64,000 bases of DNA from an uncultured Acidobacteriaceae bacterium (GTDB lineage Bacteria; Acidobacteriota; Terriglobia; Terriglobales; Acidobacteriaceae). The translations under genes were made by a program, and so were the position numbers. The DNA lies in NCBI GenBank assembly GCA_903828675.1, contig CAIKND010000157.1:119345-183344 (forward strand), read 5' to 3'. Position 1 is the first letter of the stretch. Every line of letters begins with the position of its first letter. Under the pieces are notes generated by a model. It made no database searches. It was not told the DNA's origin and saw only the letters and a program-made list of their open reading frames with translations. This document shows, in pieces, positions 36,079 to 43,797 of the stretch.

Positions 36079-37122
36079 ATGCCCACTGCCGTTCGCTCCC
36101 ACGCAAAGATCAACCTTGGCCTCGGCATCGGTGCGCCCCGTTCCGATGGATTCCACGCCCTGGCCACCGTCTACCAGACCCTCGAGTTGTACGACCTGGT
36201 CATGGTCACAGCCCGTCCCGCTGCGGCAACTGCCCTGCGCCTCACCTCCAATGACACCCGCGTGCCCACTGACGCTCGCAATACCGCGTGGAAGATGATT
36301 GCCCTCGCTCTGGAAGCCCTCGGCCTCTCTGCGGAAGTCGATATCCACATCGAAAAGCGCCTGCCCGTGCAGGGCGGACTCGGCGCGGGTTCGGCCAACG
36401 CCGTCGCCGCGCTCATCGGGCTTGAAGCGGAGTTGGGTATTCCAGAAACGCGCAGCAGCGCCGCTCAGTGGCCCGCCCGACGCCTGGAAATCGCTGCCAA
36501 AGTCGGTTCCGACGTCCCCCTCTTCCTCATCGGGGGCACCATTCTCGGCCTCGACCGGGGCCAGCAAGTCTACCCCCTGCCCGATATCGAGCCGGTCTGG
36601 TGTGTCGTGGCCACGCCCGAGGTTGGCGTCTCCACCCCGCAGGCCTTTCGCGACTGGGATGCGCTCTGCCTGGCCGAGGGTTTGACCGCCGAGGCCGGTA
36701 CAGATAAACTAAATGAGTTGAGCCGCGCCTATGCCAGCGCCTTTGCGGGAGAGATCCCCAAAGGACAGCAGGGAGCAGGCTCCTCCGGTGTCCTCGCATT
36801 CGGCGAGGGCCTGGCCGGACCACAAGAGTCCGCGCTTGTCCGCACCGGGATCAGTAGCTGGATCCAGAACGACTTTGAACGTGTCGTCTTTCCCCAGCAT
36901 CCTTCCCTTGCAGAGATCAAGCGTCTTCTTGCGGCTTCGGGCACCCCGGAGGCAGCCCTCCATGCCTCGTTGTCAGGGTCCGGTTCGGCGCTCATCGGGT
37001 TGTATCTGACCCGCGAAAATGCAGAAGCGGCTTGCGAACGTTTGCGGCCGGCCGGTGTTCGGAGCCTCTTGACCCGCACCATGCCGCGCTTATCTTACTG
37101 GAACGAAATGCTCTTGCAATAA
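36079..37122 (+). CDS. ispE: 4-diphosphocytidyl-2-C-methyl-D-erythritol kinase
   Basis: IspE phosphorylates CDP-ME in the non-mevalonate isoprenoid pathway. The N-terminus SHAKINLGLGIGAPRSDGFH and the GHMP ATP-binding motif PVQGGLGAGSANAVAAL are diagnostic, and the C-terminal GHMP motif is LSGSGSALIGLY. At 347 aa it is longer than the usual 285-300; the extra segment is around residues 215-260 (SSGVLAFGEGLAGPQ). ATG 36079 is preferred over TTG 36070 since MPTAVRSHAKINL fits the family start. tRNA-Gln and prs follow on the same strand. Confidence 0.95.
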   Translation: MPTAVRSHAKINLGLGIGAPRSDGFHALATVYQTLELYDLVMVTARPAAATALRLTSNDTRVPTDARNTAWKMIALALEALGLSAEVDIHIEKRLPVQGGLGAGSANAVAALIGLEAELGIPETRSSAAQWPARRLEIAAKVGSDVPLFLIGGTILGLDRGQQVYPLPDIEPVWCVVATPEVGVSTPQAFRDWDALCLAEGLTAEAGTDKLNELSRAYASAFAGEIPKGQQGAGSSGVLAFGEGLAGPQESALVRTGISSWIQNDFERVVFPQHPSLAEIKRLLAASGTPEAALHASLSGSGSALIGLYLTRENAEAACERLRPAGVRSLLTRTMPRLSYWNEMLLQ

Positions 37123-37127
37123 CCAGG

Positions 37128-37157
37128 TTGACAGACGTCCGTTTTGCGGGAGAAACT
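37128..37157 (+). promoter_or_regulatory. Possible promoter for tRNA-Gln
   Basis: A perfect TTGACA (37128-37133) lies 48 bp before the tRNA. The -10 position 17 nt later (AGAAAC) is a poor match, so this is a weak call based on the -35 box and distance. Confidence 0.3.
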
Positions 37158-37175
37158 CGCGAACGGCTGTCGAGT

Positions 37176-37246
37176 TGGGCGATCGTCTAATGGTAGGACA
37201 GTGCCCTTTGGAGGCACTTGTCCAGGTTCGAATCCTGGTCGCCCAG
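37176..37246 (+). tRNA. tRNA-Gln (anticodon TTG)
   Basis: Acceptor stem TGGGCGA pairs with TCGCCCA, discriminator G, and CCA is encoded at 37247-37249. The anticodon arm is GTGCC-CTTTGGA-GGCAC with TTG at positions 34-36. The T arm is CCAGG-TTCGAAT-CCTGG. The U1-A72 pair is typical of tRNA-Gln. Confidence 0.97.
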
Positions 37247-37309
37247 CCAAGTTTTTAGCGGTAAAACCCGAAGCACAGCCAAAGCCAACCAGCTTGGAGG
37301 TAGTCGGAC

Positions 37310-38437
37310 ATGGAAGCGGGAATATTGACGGTGACAGCGGAAGATAAGCCGGTGGAAAGCGGACCGAATGTGCAGCGCGAGAGCGCGGCCAAGGAGTTCA
37401 CGCCCAAGGAGCCTCTGCAGGGCGCCACCGCGGATGCTGCCAAGGCGAAAGATGCCAAACCGGCCGCTGAACGCAAGCGGACCCGCAACCTGAGCGAAGA
37501 CAAGCGCTTCAAGCTCTTCAGCGGCACCGCCAACAAGCCGCTGGCTGAAAAAATCGGCGTTCACATCGGAGTACCTGTCGGTGAGTCGAAGATTCAGCGC
37601 TTTGCCGATGGCGAGGTTTACTTCCAGCTGCTCGAAAATGTGCGCGGCGTGGATGTTTTCGTGGTGCAGCCCACCTGCTATCCGGTGGACCAGCACCTGG
37701 TGGAGTTATTGGTGATGATTGACGCGCTCAAGCGGGCCTCGGCGGCCAGAATCACGGTGGTGGTGCCCTATTACGGGTACGCCCGCCAGGATCGCAAGGA
37801 TCGCCCCCGCGTCGCCATCAGCGCCAAGCTCATCGCCGATTTGCTCACCACCGCGGGCGCCAATCGCGCACTTTTCGTAGACCTGCATGCCGCCCAGATT
37901 CAGGGATTCTTCAACATCCCCGTCGATCATCTCTTTGCCAGCCCGGTGCTGGTCAGCTACTTCCGCGAACTCAACCTGCCCAACCTGACGGTGGTTTCAC
38001 CCGATGCCGGCGGCGTCGAGCGGGCCCGGTTCTTCGCGCAGAAGATTGGCGCGCCCCTGGCCATTGTGGACAAGCGCCGCACCGACATGAACGTCACCGA
38101 GGTGATGAATGTCATCGGCGACGTGAAAGGCAAGAACTGCCTCATCATCGACGACATCATCGACACGGCCGGCACGCTGGTCAAAACTGTCGATGCCCTT
38201 TACGCCTCCGGCGCGGCTGCTGTTTATGCCTGCGCCAGCCACGCCGTGCTTTCCGGCCCGGCCATTGAACGTATCGCCGCTTCGCGCTTGCAGGAACTTA
38301 TCGTCACCGACACCATTCCTCTGCGCGAGTCGGCCCAGAAGCTGCCCAAGATCAAGGTGCTCTCCATCGCCGGCCTGCTGGGCGCGGCCATCGAGAGCAT
38401 CCACATGGAAACCAGCGTAAGTTCGCTGTTTAGCTGA
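37310..38437 (+). CDS. prs: Ribose-phosphate pyrophosphokinase with N-terminal extension
   Basis: PRPP synthetase makes 5-phosphoribosyl-pyrophosphate for nucleotide, His and Trp synthesis. The core starts near residue 62 (FKLFSGTANKPLAEKI). It shows GVPVGESKIQRFADGEVY, the catalytic-loop region YYGYARQDRKDRPRVAISAK and the PRPP-binding LIIDDIIDTAGT. The first 60 or so residues are a charged Ala/Lys-rich extension absent from typical 310-315-aa enzymes. A TTGGAGGT ribosome-binding site 10 nt before ATG 37310 supports the long form. It ends just before the 31-bp inverted repeat. Confidence 0.96.
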   Translation: MEAGILTVTAEDKPVESGPNVQRESAAKEFTPKEPLQGATADAAKAKDAKPAAERKRTRNLSEDKRFKLFSGTANKPLAEKIGVHIGVPVGESKIQRFADGEVYFQLLENVRGVDVFVVQPTCYPVDQHLVELLVMIDALKRASAARITVVVPYYGYARQDRKDRPRVAISAKLIADLLTTAGANRALFVDLHAAQIQGFFNIPVDHLFASPVLVSYFRELNLPNLTVVSPDAGGVERARFFAQKIGAPLAIVDKRRTDMNVTEVMNVIGDVKGKNCLIIDDIIDTAGTLVKTVDALYASGAAAVYACASHAVLSGPAIERIAASRLQELIVTDTIPLRESAQKLPKIKVLSIAGLLGAAIESIHMETSVSSLFS

Positions 38438-38442
38438 GATGC

Positions 38443-38525
38443 CAGTTCGTAGTTCACAGTTCATAGTTCGCAGATTACTGCTGGCGATTGAACACTGAGA
38501 ACTATGAACTGAGAACTATGAACTG
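38443..38525. repeat. 31-bp inverted repeat of CAGTTC/GAACTATGAACTG units
   Basis: The left arm 38443-38473 and right arm 38495-38525 are inverted copies matching at 28 of 31 positions, with a 21-bp loop. Each arm is built from repeated 7-8-bp units (CAGTTCATAGTTC). As RNA this would be a long hairpin between prs and rplY. A GGCCAAAGGCC palindrome follows directly at 38528. Confidence 0.85.
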
Positions 38526-38602
38526 CCGGCCAAAGGCCGGCCCTCACAAAGGGAGCGGACTCCCAGCAGCCCGTGCCCGATACCAAGGAAACGAGAGACC
38601 GA

Positions 38603-39295
38603 ATGCCAGAAGTAGTGATCGCCAAGGCCCGTGAGGGCAAGTTCAACAAAAACGCTGCGCGCCGCGTGCGCGTCGCAGGCAAGATTCCTGCCGTGCTCTA
38701 TGGTTCCGGATTTGATCCGGTCGCCGTCGAAGTGGATCCCAAGCAGATCTCCCGGATACTGTTTTCCGAGACCGGCCACAACACCATCTTCGACGTCGAG
38801 ATCGGTGGCAAAACCGAGGCCAAGGCCATGATCGTCGACTGGCAGCGTGAGCCCATCAACGACCGCCTGATTCACATCGACCTGAAGCGCATCGCTCTGG
38901 ACAAGCTCCTCCGCGTCAAGGTGCGTGTCAAGCTGCTCGGCATTCCGTTGGGCGTCAAGAACTCCGGCGGCATCCTCGATCAGGTTATGCGCGAAGTGGA
39001 AATCGAGTGCTTGCCGGCAAACATCCCCAACCAGATCGCCGTGGATGTCAGCGGCCTGGAGATGTATGGTGTGCTTCGTGTTGCGGATTTGCCGCACTCC
39101 GACGCCATCACCTTCCTGAATGCTGAAGATGCGACCGTGGCCCACGTGGTCTCGATCCGCGAAGAAGCGCCGACCGCCGCTGAGACTGAAGCAGCAGCCG
39201 TCGCCGCAGCAACAGCAGCTACCGCCGCTGAGCCTGACGTTGCCAAAAAGGGCAAGACAGACGACGCCGCCAAAAAGCCCGAAGCGAAGAAGTAA
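38603..39295 (+). CDS. rplY: 50S ribosomal protein bL25, CTC form
   Basis: bL25 binds 5S rRNA. The N-terminal domain (GKFNKNAARRVRVAGKIPAV, LYGSGFDPVAVEVDPKQI) is followed by the TL5/CTC beta domain (VRVKLLGIPLGVKNSGGILD, IECLPANIPNQIAVDVSGL). At 230 aa it includes an Ala/Glu/Lys-rich tail after about residue 190. ATG 38603 has AACGAGAGA upstream; a GTG at 38573 is possible but adds non-conserved residues. pth follows 3 bp later. Confidence 0.95.
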   Translation: MPEVVIAKAREGKFNKNAARRVRVAGKIPAVLYGSGFDPVAVEVDPKQISRILFSETGHNTIFDVEIGGKTEAKAMIVDWQREPINDRLIHIDLKRIALDKLLRVKVRVKLLGIPLGVKNSGGILDQVMREVEIECLPANIPNQIAVDVSGLEMYGVLRVADLPHSDAITFLNAEDATVAHVVSIREEAPTAAETEAAAVAAATAATAAEPDVAKKGKTDDAAKKPEAKK

Positions 39296-39298
39296 CCC

Positions 39299-39952
39299 TT
39301 GGCTGAGGCTAGTGAATCCGCAGGCCGCCGTGGCCCTTTCCTTATCGTCGGAATGGGCAATCCCGGCCCGGAGTATACATGGACCCCGCACAACGCGGGG
39401 TTCATGGCCATCGACCGCATCGCCCAGCAAGAGGGCGTTGTGGTTCAGAACCGGCGCTGCCGGGCCGTTACTGCAACCTGCCGCATGGCCGGTCGCACCG
39501 TGGTCCTGGCCAAGCCGGAGACATTTATGAACCTGAGCGGAATTGCTGTTGCCGCCCTGGTTCAGGAGTTTGAGGCGGACCCGGCCAAGGATCTGCTCGT
39601 CATTTACGACGAGTTGGATCTCAAGCTGGGGACCTTCAAGATCAGGGAGCGCGGTTCGCCGGCGGGACACAACGGAGCCCGCAGCGTTACCGGCGCCCTG
39701 GGTTCTCAGGAGTGGTTGCGCTTGCGCATTGGCGTGGGGCCCGACCTCCCACCTGGGGTTGTACTATCCGGAGTCGCAAAGCGTCCGGGCAGGGATTTCC
39801 TGCTCTCGCCCATGCGCAAGGCGGATTTGACGGTTCTGGACGAGGTGCTGGACCGGGTGGCAACCGCCACGTGGCGCATCGTAGAACAGGGGCCGGCAGT
39901 CGCGATGAACGAGTTCAACCGCCGGAGCGAAACTTCCCCGGCGGAAGAGTAA
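39299..39952 (+). CDS. pth: Peptidyl-tRNA hydrolase
   Basis: Pth recycles tRNA from peptidyl-tRNA that falls off ribosomes. The 217-aa protein shows FLIVGMGNPGPEYTWTPHNAGF with the catalytic His in TPHNAGF, then KPETFMNLSG, VIYDELDLKLGTFKI and SPAGHNGARSV. The start is TTG 39299, 3 bp after the rplY stop; the only in-frame ATG nearby is inside the conserved VGMGNPGP, so a later start is excluded. The rplY-pth pair is common. Confidence 0.95.
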   Translation: MAEASESAGRRGPFLIVGMGNPGPEYTWTPHNAGFMAIDRIAQQEGVVVQNRRCRAVTATCRMAGRTVVLAKPETFMNLSGIAVAALVQEFEADPAKDLLVIYDELDLKLGTFKIRERGSPAGHNGARSVTGALGSQEWLRLRIGVGPDLPPGVVLSGVAKRPGRDFLLSPMRKADLTVLDEVLDRVATATWRIVEQGPAVAMNEFNRRSETSPAEE

Positions 39953-40083
39953 GGGGCACGGAACAGGCAATAACGGCCAGCGAATAGGCCAGAAAATCCT
40001 GAATCCATGCGTAATAAGGAATGGCTGCTCAAGTGGGTGGCAATGGCTGGAGCCGGCAAGGCTTCGGCGGAAAAGGAATGCTG

Positions 40084-40551
40084 ATGTCCCGTGTATATGA
40101 GGTTATGTTCATCGTTCGGCCCGACGTGGCCGAAGAAGATGCCGACAAGCTGATTGCCGGCTTCACTGCCACCGTCACGGCTGGCGGAGGAGCGGTCAAG
40201 TCTGTCGAGAAGATGGGCCGCCGCAAGCTTGCCTACATGGTGCGCAAGTTCAACGACGGCAACTACGTTCTGCTCACCATCGAGGCCGATGGAGCGGGCG
40301 TGCTCGAGTTGGAGCGCCGCCTGCGCGTCACTGAGCCGGTGATCAAGTTCATCACCGTGCGCATCGACGAAGAAGACAAGCGTCTGGCCAAGGTGAAGGC
40401 CCTGCGCGGCGTGCGCCGGAAATTGACCCCAGAACCTGTAGCAGCCCCAGTAGCAGCTCCCGTGGCCGCGCCAGTTGCGGCTGCTGTCGCCGCTCCTGTT
40501 GCCGCGCCCGTCACGGCTGAAGTTGTCGAGCCCGCCCAGGCCGCCGTTTAG
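40084..40551 (+). CDS. rpsF: 30S ribosomal protein bS6 with VAAP-repeat tail
   Basis: bS6 pairs with bS18 in the small subunit. The 155-aa protein has the bS6 fold from SRVYEVMFIVRPDVAEEDAD through GRRKLAYMVRKFNDGNYVL to VTEPVIKFITVRIDEEDK. The last 35 or so residues are a VAAPVAAP repeat followed by AEVVEPAQAAV, not part of the fold. ATG 40084 has AAAAGGA 7 nt upstream; an ATG at 40078 is too close to it. No ssb gene lies between rpsF and rpsR, unlike the common gene order. Confidence 0.96.
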   Translation: MSRVYEVMFIVRPDVAEEDADKLIAGFTATVTAGGGAVKSVEKMGRRKLAYMVRKFNDGNYVLLTIEADGAGVLELERRLRVTEPVIKFITVRIDEEDKRLAKVKALRGVRRKLTPEPVAAPVAAPVAAPVAAAVAAPVAAPVTAEVVEPAQAAV

Positions 40552-40671
40552 CAGCGTTCAAGTCCATCGCCGCTGCCCGCCCAGGTTGGGCGACCGGCCT
40601 CGGCCAGATCCAGTGCTCCGCAACGCCTCATGGGCGTCCACCGGAGCCGAAGAGAGTAAAGAGGAAACTGT

Positions 40672-41088
40672 ATGTCTGAAGACACTCAAGCAAAGGCACC
40701 CGAAGCGGGCGCAGCAGCACCCCAGGCCAGCTCCGGTTCTGAATCCGGCTCCGGCCCCAGTTCCGGTTCTGGTTCGAGCTCCGGCCACAGTTCATCCGGT
40801 CCCCGCCCCGGCGGACGCCCTCAAGGCGGCCCTGGCGGTCGGCCCTCCGGTGGACCCGGCGGACGCGGCAAGTTCTTCCGCCGCAAGAAGGTCTGCAAGT
40901 TCTGCACCGAGAAGATTGACGCGATTCCTTACCGTGATGTCCGGCTGTTGCAGGGGTTTGTGGCCGAGCGTGGCAAGATCGTGCCCCGTAGACTCACCGG
41001 CGTTTGCACCACCCACCAGCGCCGTCTGACCCGCGCCATCAAGCAGGCCCGGAACATCGCCCTGCTCCCGTTTGCCACACGGCACTAA
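40672..41088 (+). CDS. rpsR: 30S ribosomal protein bS18 with low-complexity N-terminus
   Basis: The conserved core starts near residue 66 ([19 protein letters not shown]) and includes [20 protein letters not shown] and [20 protein letters not shown]. Residues 1-65 are a Ser/Gly- and then Gly/Pro/Arg-rich extension ([27 protein letters not shown]) absent from the 75-90-aa E. coli type. The CxxC in KVCKFC plus Cys in GVCTTH suggests a zinc-binding form. GAGGAAAC precedes ATG 40672. Confidence 0.96.
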   Translation: MSEDTQAKAPEAGAAAPQASSGSESGSGPSSGSGSSSGHSSSGPRPGGRPQGGPGGRPSGGPGGRGKFFRRKKVCKFCTEKIDAIPYRDVRLLQGFVAERGKIVPRRLTGVCTTHQRRLTRAIKQARNIALLPFATRH

Positions 41089-41116
41089 CCATCGGCTGCC
41101 GTTCCGCCCACCTTGG

Positions 41117-41148
41117 GTGCCCATCCGCTTCTTTTGAAGGGTGGGAAT
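41117..41148. repeat. Palindromic element, GTGCCCCA family, copy D (short)
   Basis: GGGTGCCCATCCGCTTC, a TTTT loop and GAAGGGTGGGAA form a short imperfect stem in the rpsR-rplI gap. It lacks one C of the lead but keeps the CCCATCC...GGGTGGGA ends. Confidence 0.6.
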
Positions 41149-41278
41149 CAAAGGCCTTTGGCGGAAGGCAATATTGTGGATGCCGAACTAGAACCGGGCG
41201 CGGCACGCCTTGGCTTGTCCCTTTCGTCCCAATGGACAGGGCGAGCCTCAGCGCCGGCCGCACCACTGGAGAATCACC

Positions 41279-41788
41279 ATGGAAGTTATTCTGAAGGAAG
41301 ACGTAGCCAATCTGGGCAACCGCGGAGACGTGGTCAAGGTCGCAGACGGCTATGGCCGCAATTTTCTGCTGCCCCGCAAGCTCGCGCTGCAGGCTACCCT
41401 GGCCAACAAGGCCGTTATTGAGCAGATGAAGTCTGCCTCCGCCCGCCGCACTGCGTCGGAGAAGGCCGTGGCCGAAGCGTTGGTTGCCAAGCTCGAGCCG
41501 ATCGAGCTCAGCTTCACACGCAAGTCAGGCGAAGCCGGCCATCTCTTTGGCTCTGTCACCTCGGCTGATGTCGCTGCCGCACTCGACGCCAAGGGCATTG
41601 AGGTCGATCGCCGCAAGATCCAGTTGCCCGAGCCTCTCAAGAGCGTGGGCGACTTTACCGTGGCCATCAAGCTCCATCGTGAAGTTACGGCGCACGTCAA
41701 GGTCAAGGTTTTGGCCGAAGCCACTGAGGAAGCGGTTGCCGAAGTTCCGGCTGCCGTGCCCGCCGTGGAAGAAGCCGCAGCCGAATAG
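41279..41788 (+). CDS. rplI: 50S ribosomal protein bL9
   Basis: The bL9 N-domain is MEVILKEDVANLGNRGDVVK with VADGYGRNFLLPRKLAL, then a central helix and a C-domain (LFGSVTSADVAAALDAKGIE, RKIQLPEPLKSVGDFTV). The 169-aa length includes an acidic Ala-rich tail of about 22 residues (EEAVAEVPAAVPAVEEAAAE). ATG 41279 starts exactly at the conserved MEVILK. dnaB does not follow. Confidence 0.97.
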   Translation: MEVILKEDVANLGNRGDVVKVADGYGRNFLLPRKLALQATLANKAVIEQMKSASARRTASEKAVAEALVAKLEPIELSFTRKSGEAGHLFGSVTSADVAAALDAKGIEVDRRKIQLPEPLKSVGDFTVAIKLHREVTAHVKVKVLAEATEEAVAEVPAAVPAVEEAAAE

Positions 41789-41811
41789 CTGCAGCCCAAC
41801 CAATCAATGCG

Positions 41812-41845
41812 CTCGCCGTCTCTCAGGCCACTGAGGAGCGGCGAG
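41812..41845 (+). terminator. Hairpin after rplI
   Basis: CTCGCCG (41812-41818) pairs with CGGCGAG (41839-41845), and an inner CTCAG/CTGAG stem lies between. There is no U-run after it. It lies 23 bp after the rplI stop and before a convergent gene. Confidence 0.5.
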
Positions 41846-41939
41846 TGTATCTTCGCCCGGAACTCGTCCACAGAGTTCGTTTCGCTTGTCGCGGATGACA
41901 GGTGTGCCTTCGGCCAGGTTGACCTTAGCCTGAGGATCT

Positions 41940-43700
41940 TCACTTCAGATGCGATGCGAGCGGCGATATCTTTCGTATCGCCTGTCCCTCCTGGACCTCA
42001 TAAACAGCATCTGCATTTACGTCGTGAAACTCCTGAACCAGTCCGCTGGGCCACCTTACCTCGATTCTCTTTATCATCGAGTCGCTACCCAGTCCAAAAT
42101 GCAACCGCGAATCGCTGGTTGAAAGGTAACTGCTGCCAGCGCGGATTTCGTCAGTTTGAGTCATGTTTCCGGCAGTTACAAGGACGCGAGCGCCAATGGC
42201 GCCCTTATTGCTCTTAATCCCTGCCAGGCGGATAAGTACGCCGTGGTTCCCATTCTCCGTCTCGTTGAGGAATATGGAGGGCGGCCCGCCAACATTGAAG
42301 ACCACAACATCCAGCTTCCCATCGTTGTTGATATCTCCGATAGCAGTGCCGCGTCGTGACTCCATCCGCCCGTCGTTGAGGCCGGCAGCATCTGCAATCT
42401 CGATAAAGGTTCGGACGCCTAGATTGCGGAACAGTTGAATTGGCTCCCGAAAGCGCGGTTCAGTCGGTAACGCATCCAGCAGCGAGGAGAAGTTGCCTGA
42501 GACCATTAAGATGTCAGGCCATCCATCGTTGTCGAAATCGCCGAAGTTCGCTCCCCACTTTACCGGCGTGAATGTCTTGCCCGCGATTCCCGTCTCTGGG
42601 GCGATATCGAGAAACTCATCCGCACCTTCATTCCTATAGAGACTGGCTGGCTGCTGCCCATACCTGGTTACGAAGATATCCAGCTTTCCGTCGTGATCGA
42701 AATCGCCAAAATCCGCGGCCATATTGCCATAAATCTGCCCATTATCTCCAGCAGCGGTTCCTGACAGGATGCCGATATTCTCGAAGGTTCCGTTTTTAAG
42801 ATTGTGATACAGAAAGTTATAGCCACCGTCGTTGGTTACGAACAGATCTGGCCATCCATCGCCGTCGTAATCGCCCCAGGCCACTCCCATCCCGTGCAGT
42901 CTCTGGGGATCGTTTACGTGCGCCTTCACTGATGCATCCTCGAAGGTTCCGTCGCCGCGATTTCTAAACAGAAAATCCGATTCCCCTTCCATGCCGTCCG
43001 GCAGTTCCACCAGCACGTCCTTGTAGGCAAAGGTGGTTGCGGGCGGCAAGTGGCGGGCGTTCGTCGAGATATAGCGCGCCACAAAAAGATCCACATATCC
43101 GTCACGATCGTAATCAGCCCAGGCCGCACCCGCGCTGAATCCGCCCACCTGCAACCCGGCCTTTTCGGTAACATCCTGAAACTTGCAGCCGCCCAGGTTG
43201 CGGTAGAGCACATTGTGCCCGTACCCGGTTACATACAGGTCAGGCAGACCGTCGTTATCGAAATCGGCGACGGCAAGGCCTGTGGCCCAGCCTTTCGTCA
43301 GCAGGCCGGAAGATTGAGTCACGTCGGTAAAATGAACCGTGCCAGACTCGCCGTCCTGCCGATAGAGCGTGACCATCAGATCGCCGCCTTTCAGGTATCG
43401 GTCGATTGACGAGTCATTGACCACTGCAATATCGAGCCTGCCGTCCTTGTCGCAATCAAAGAGCGCAACGCCTCCGCCGCTCATGGTGTCCACGATATAG
43501 CGTCTCTCGGCGGTCGTTTGCGGCACGGTGGTCAGCCCGGCCTGCCGGGCGATATCGTGAAAATGGATGGGTGGTTTTGCGGGCAGAGCCGACATCGACG
43601 GCTTTTGAGGATGCGAGAGTTCGGCCCCGGGGCGAGATACCTGCGCATACGCGCCAAGGGTTGCCAGGATCACAAGGAGCGCGATCAAGAACCGAACCAT
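41940..43700 (-). CDS. CRTAC1-type FG-GAP/ASPIC-UnbV exported protein
   Basis: A 586-aa protein with a signal peptide (VRFLIALLVILATLGAYAQ). It contains at least seven FG-GAP/VCBS calcium-binding-like blades with DxDxDGxxD patterns (DFDNDGLPDLYV, DYDRDGYVDLFV, DYDGDGWPDLFV, DFDHDGKLDIFV, DINNDGKLDVVV), which fold as a beta-propeller. The C-terminal ASPIC/UnbV domain has KSNKGAIGARVLVTAGNMTQ and LHFGLGSDSMIKRIEVRWPS. The role is probably extracellular binding or adhesion; the ligand is unknown. ATG 43700 places the signal peptide first. Confidence 0.93.
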   Translation of the reverse strand: MVRFLIALLVILATLGAYAQVSRPGAELSHPQKPSMSALPAKPPIHFHDIARQAGLTTVPQTTAERRYIVDTMSGGGVALFDCDKDGRLDIAVVNDSSIDRYLKGGDLMVTLYRQDGESGTVHFTDVTQSSGLLTKGWATGLAVADFDNDGLPDLYVTGYGHNVLYRNLGGCKFQDVTEKAGLQVGGFSAGAAWADYDRDGYVDLFVARYISTNARHLPPATTFAYKDVLVELPDGMEGESDFLFRNRGDGTFEDASVKAHVNDPQRLHGMGVAWGDYDGDGWPDLFVTNDGGYNFLYHNLKNGTFENIGILSGTAAGDNGQIYGNMAADFGDFDHDGKLDIFVTRYGQQPASLYRNEGADEFLDIAPETGIAGKTFTPVKWGANFGDFDNDGWPDILMVSGNFSSLLDALPTEPRFREPIQLFRNLGVRTFIEIADAAGLNDGRMESRRGTAIGDINNDGKLDVVVFNVGGPPSIFLNETENGNHGVLIRLAGIKSNKGAIGARVLVTAGNMTQTDEIRAGSSYLSTSDSRLHFGLGSDSMIKRIEVRWPSGLVQEFHDVNADAVYEVQEGQAIRKISPLASHLK

Positions 43701-43797
43701 ACGCACAAGTGTACGTGAACCCAAAAGGTCCCTTTGCTGGCTCGCCTAGGTCATCCGGAAAAACGGGCAGGACATGAGTGTGCGGCGGCCCCACGCT

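Noticed and set aside
40552..40671. Missing or hidden ssb between rpsF and rpsR
   Set aside because: The 120-bp gap is too short and none of the frames shows an OB-fold; ssb is absent here rather than overlooked.
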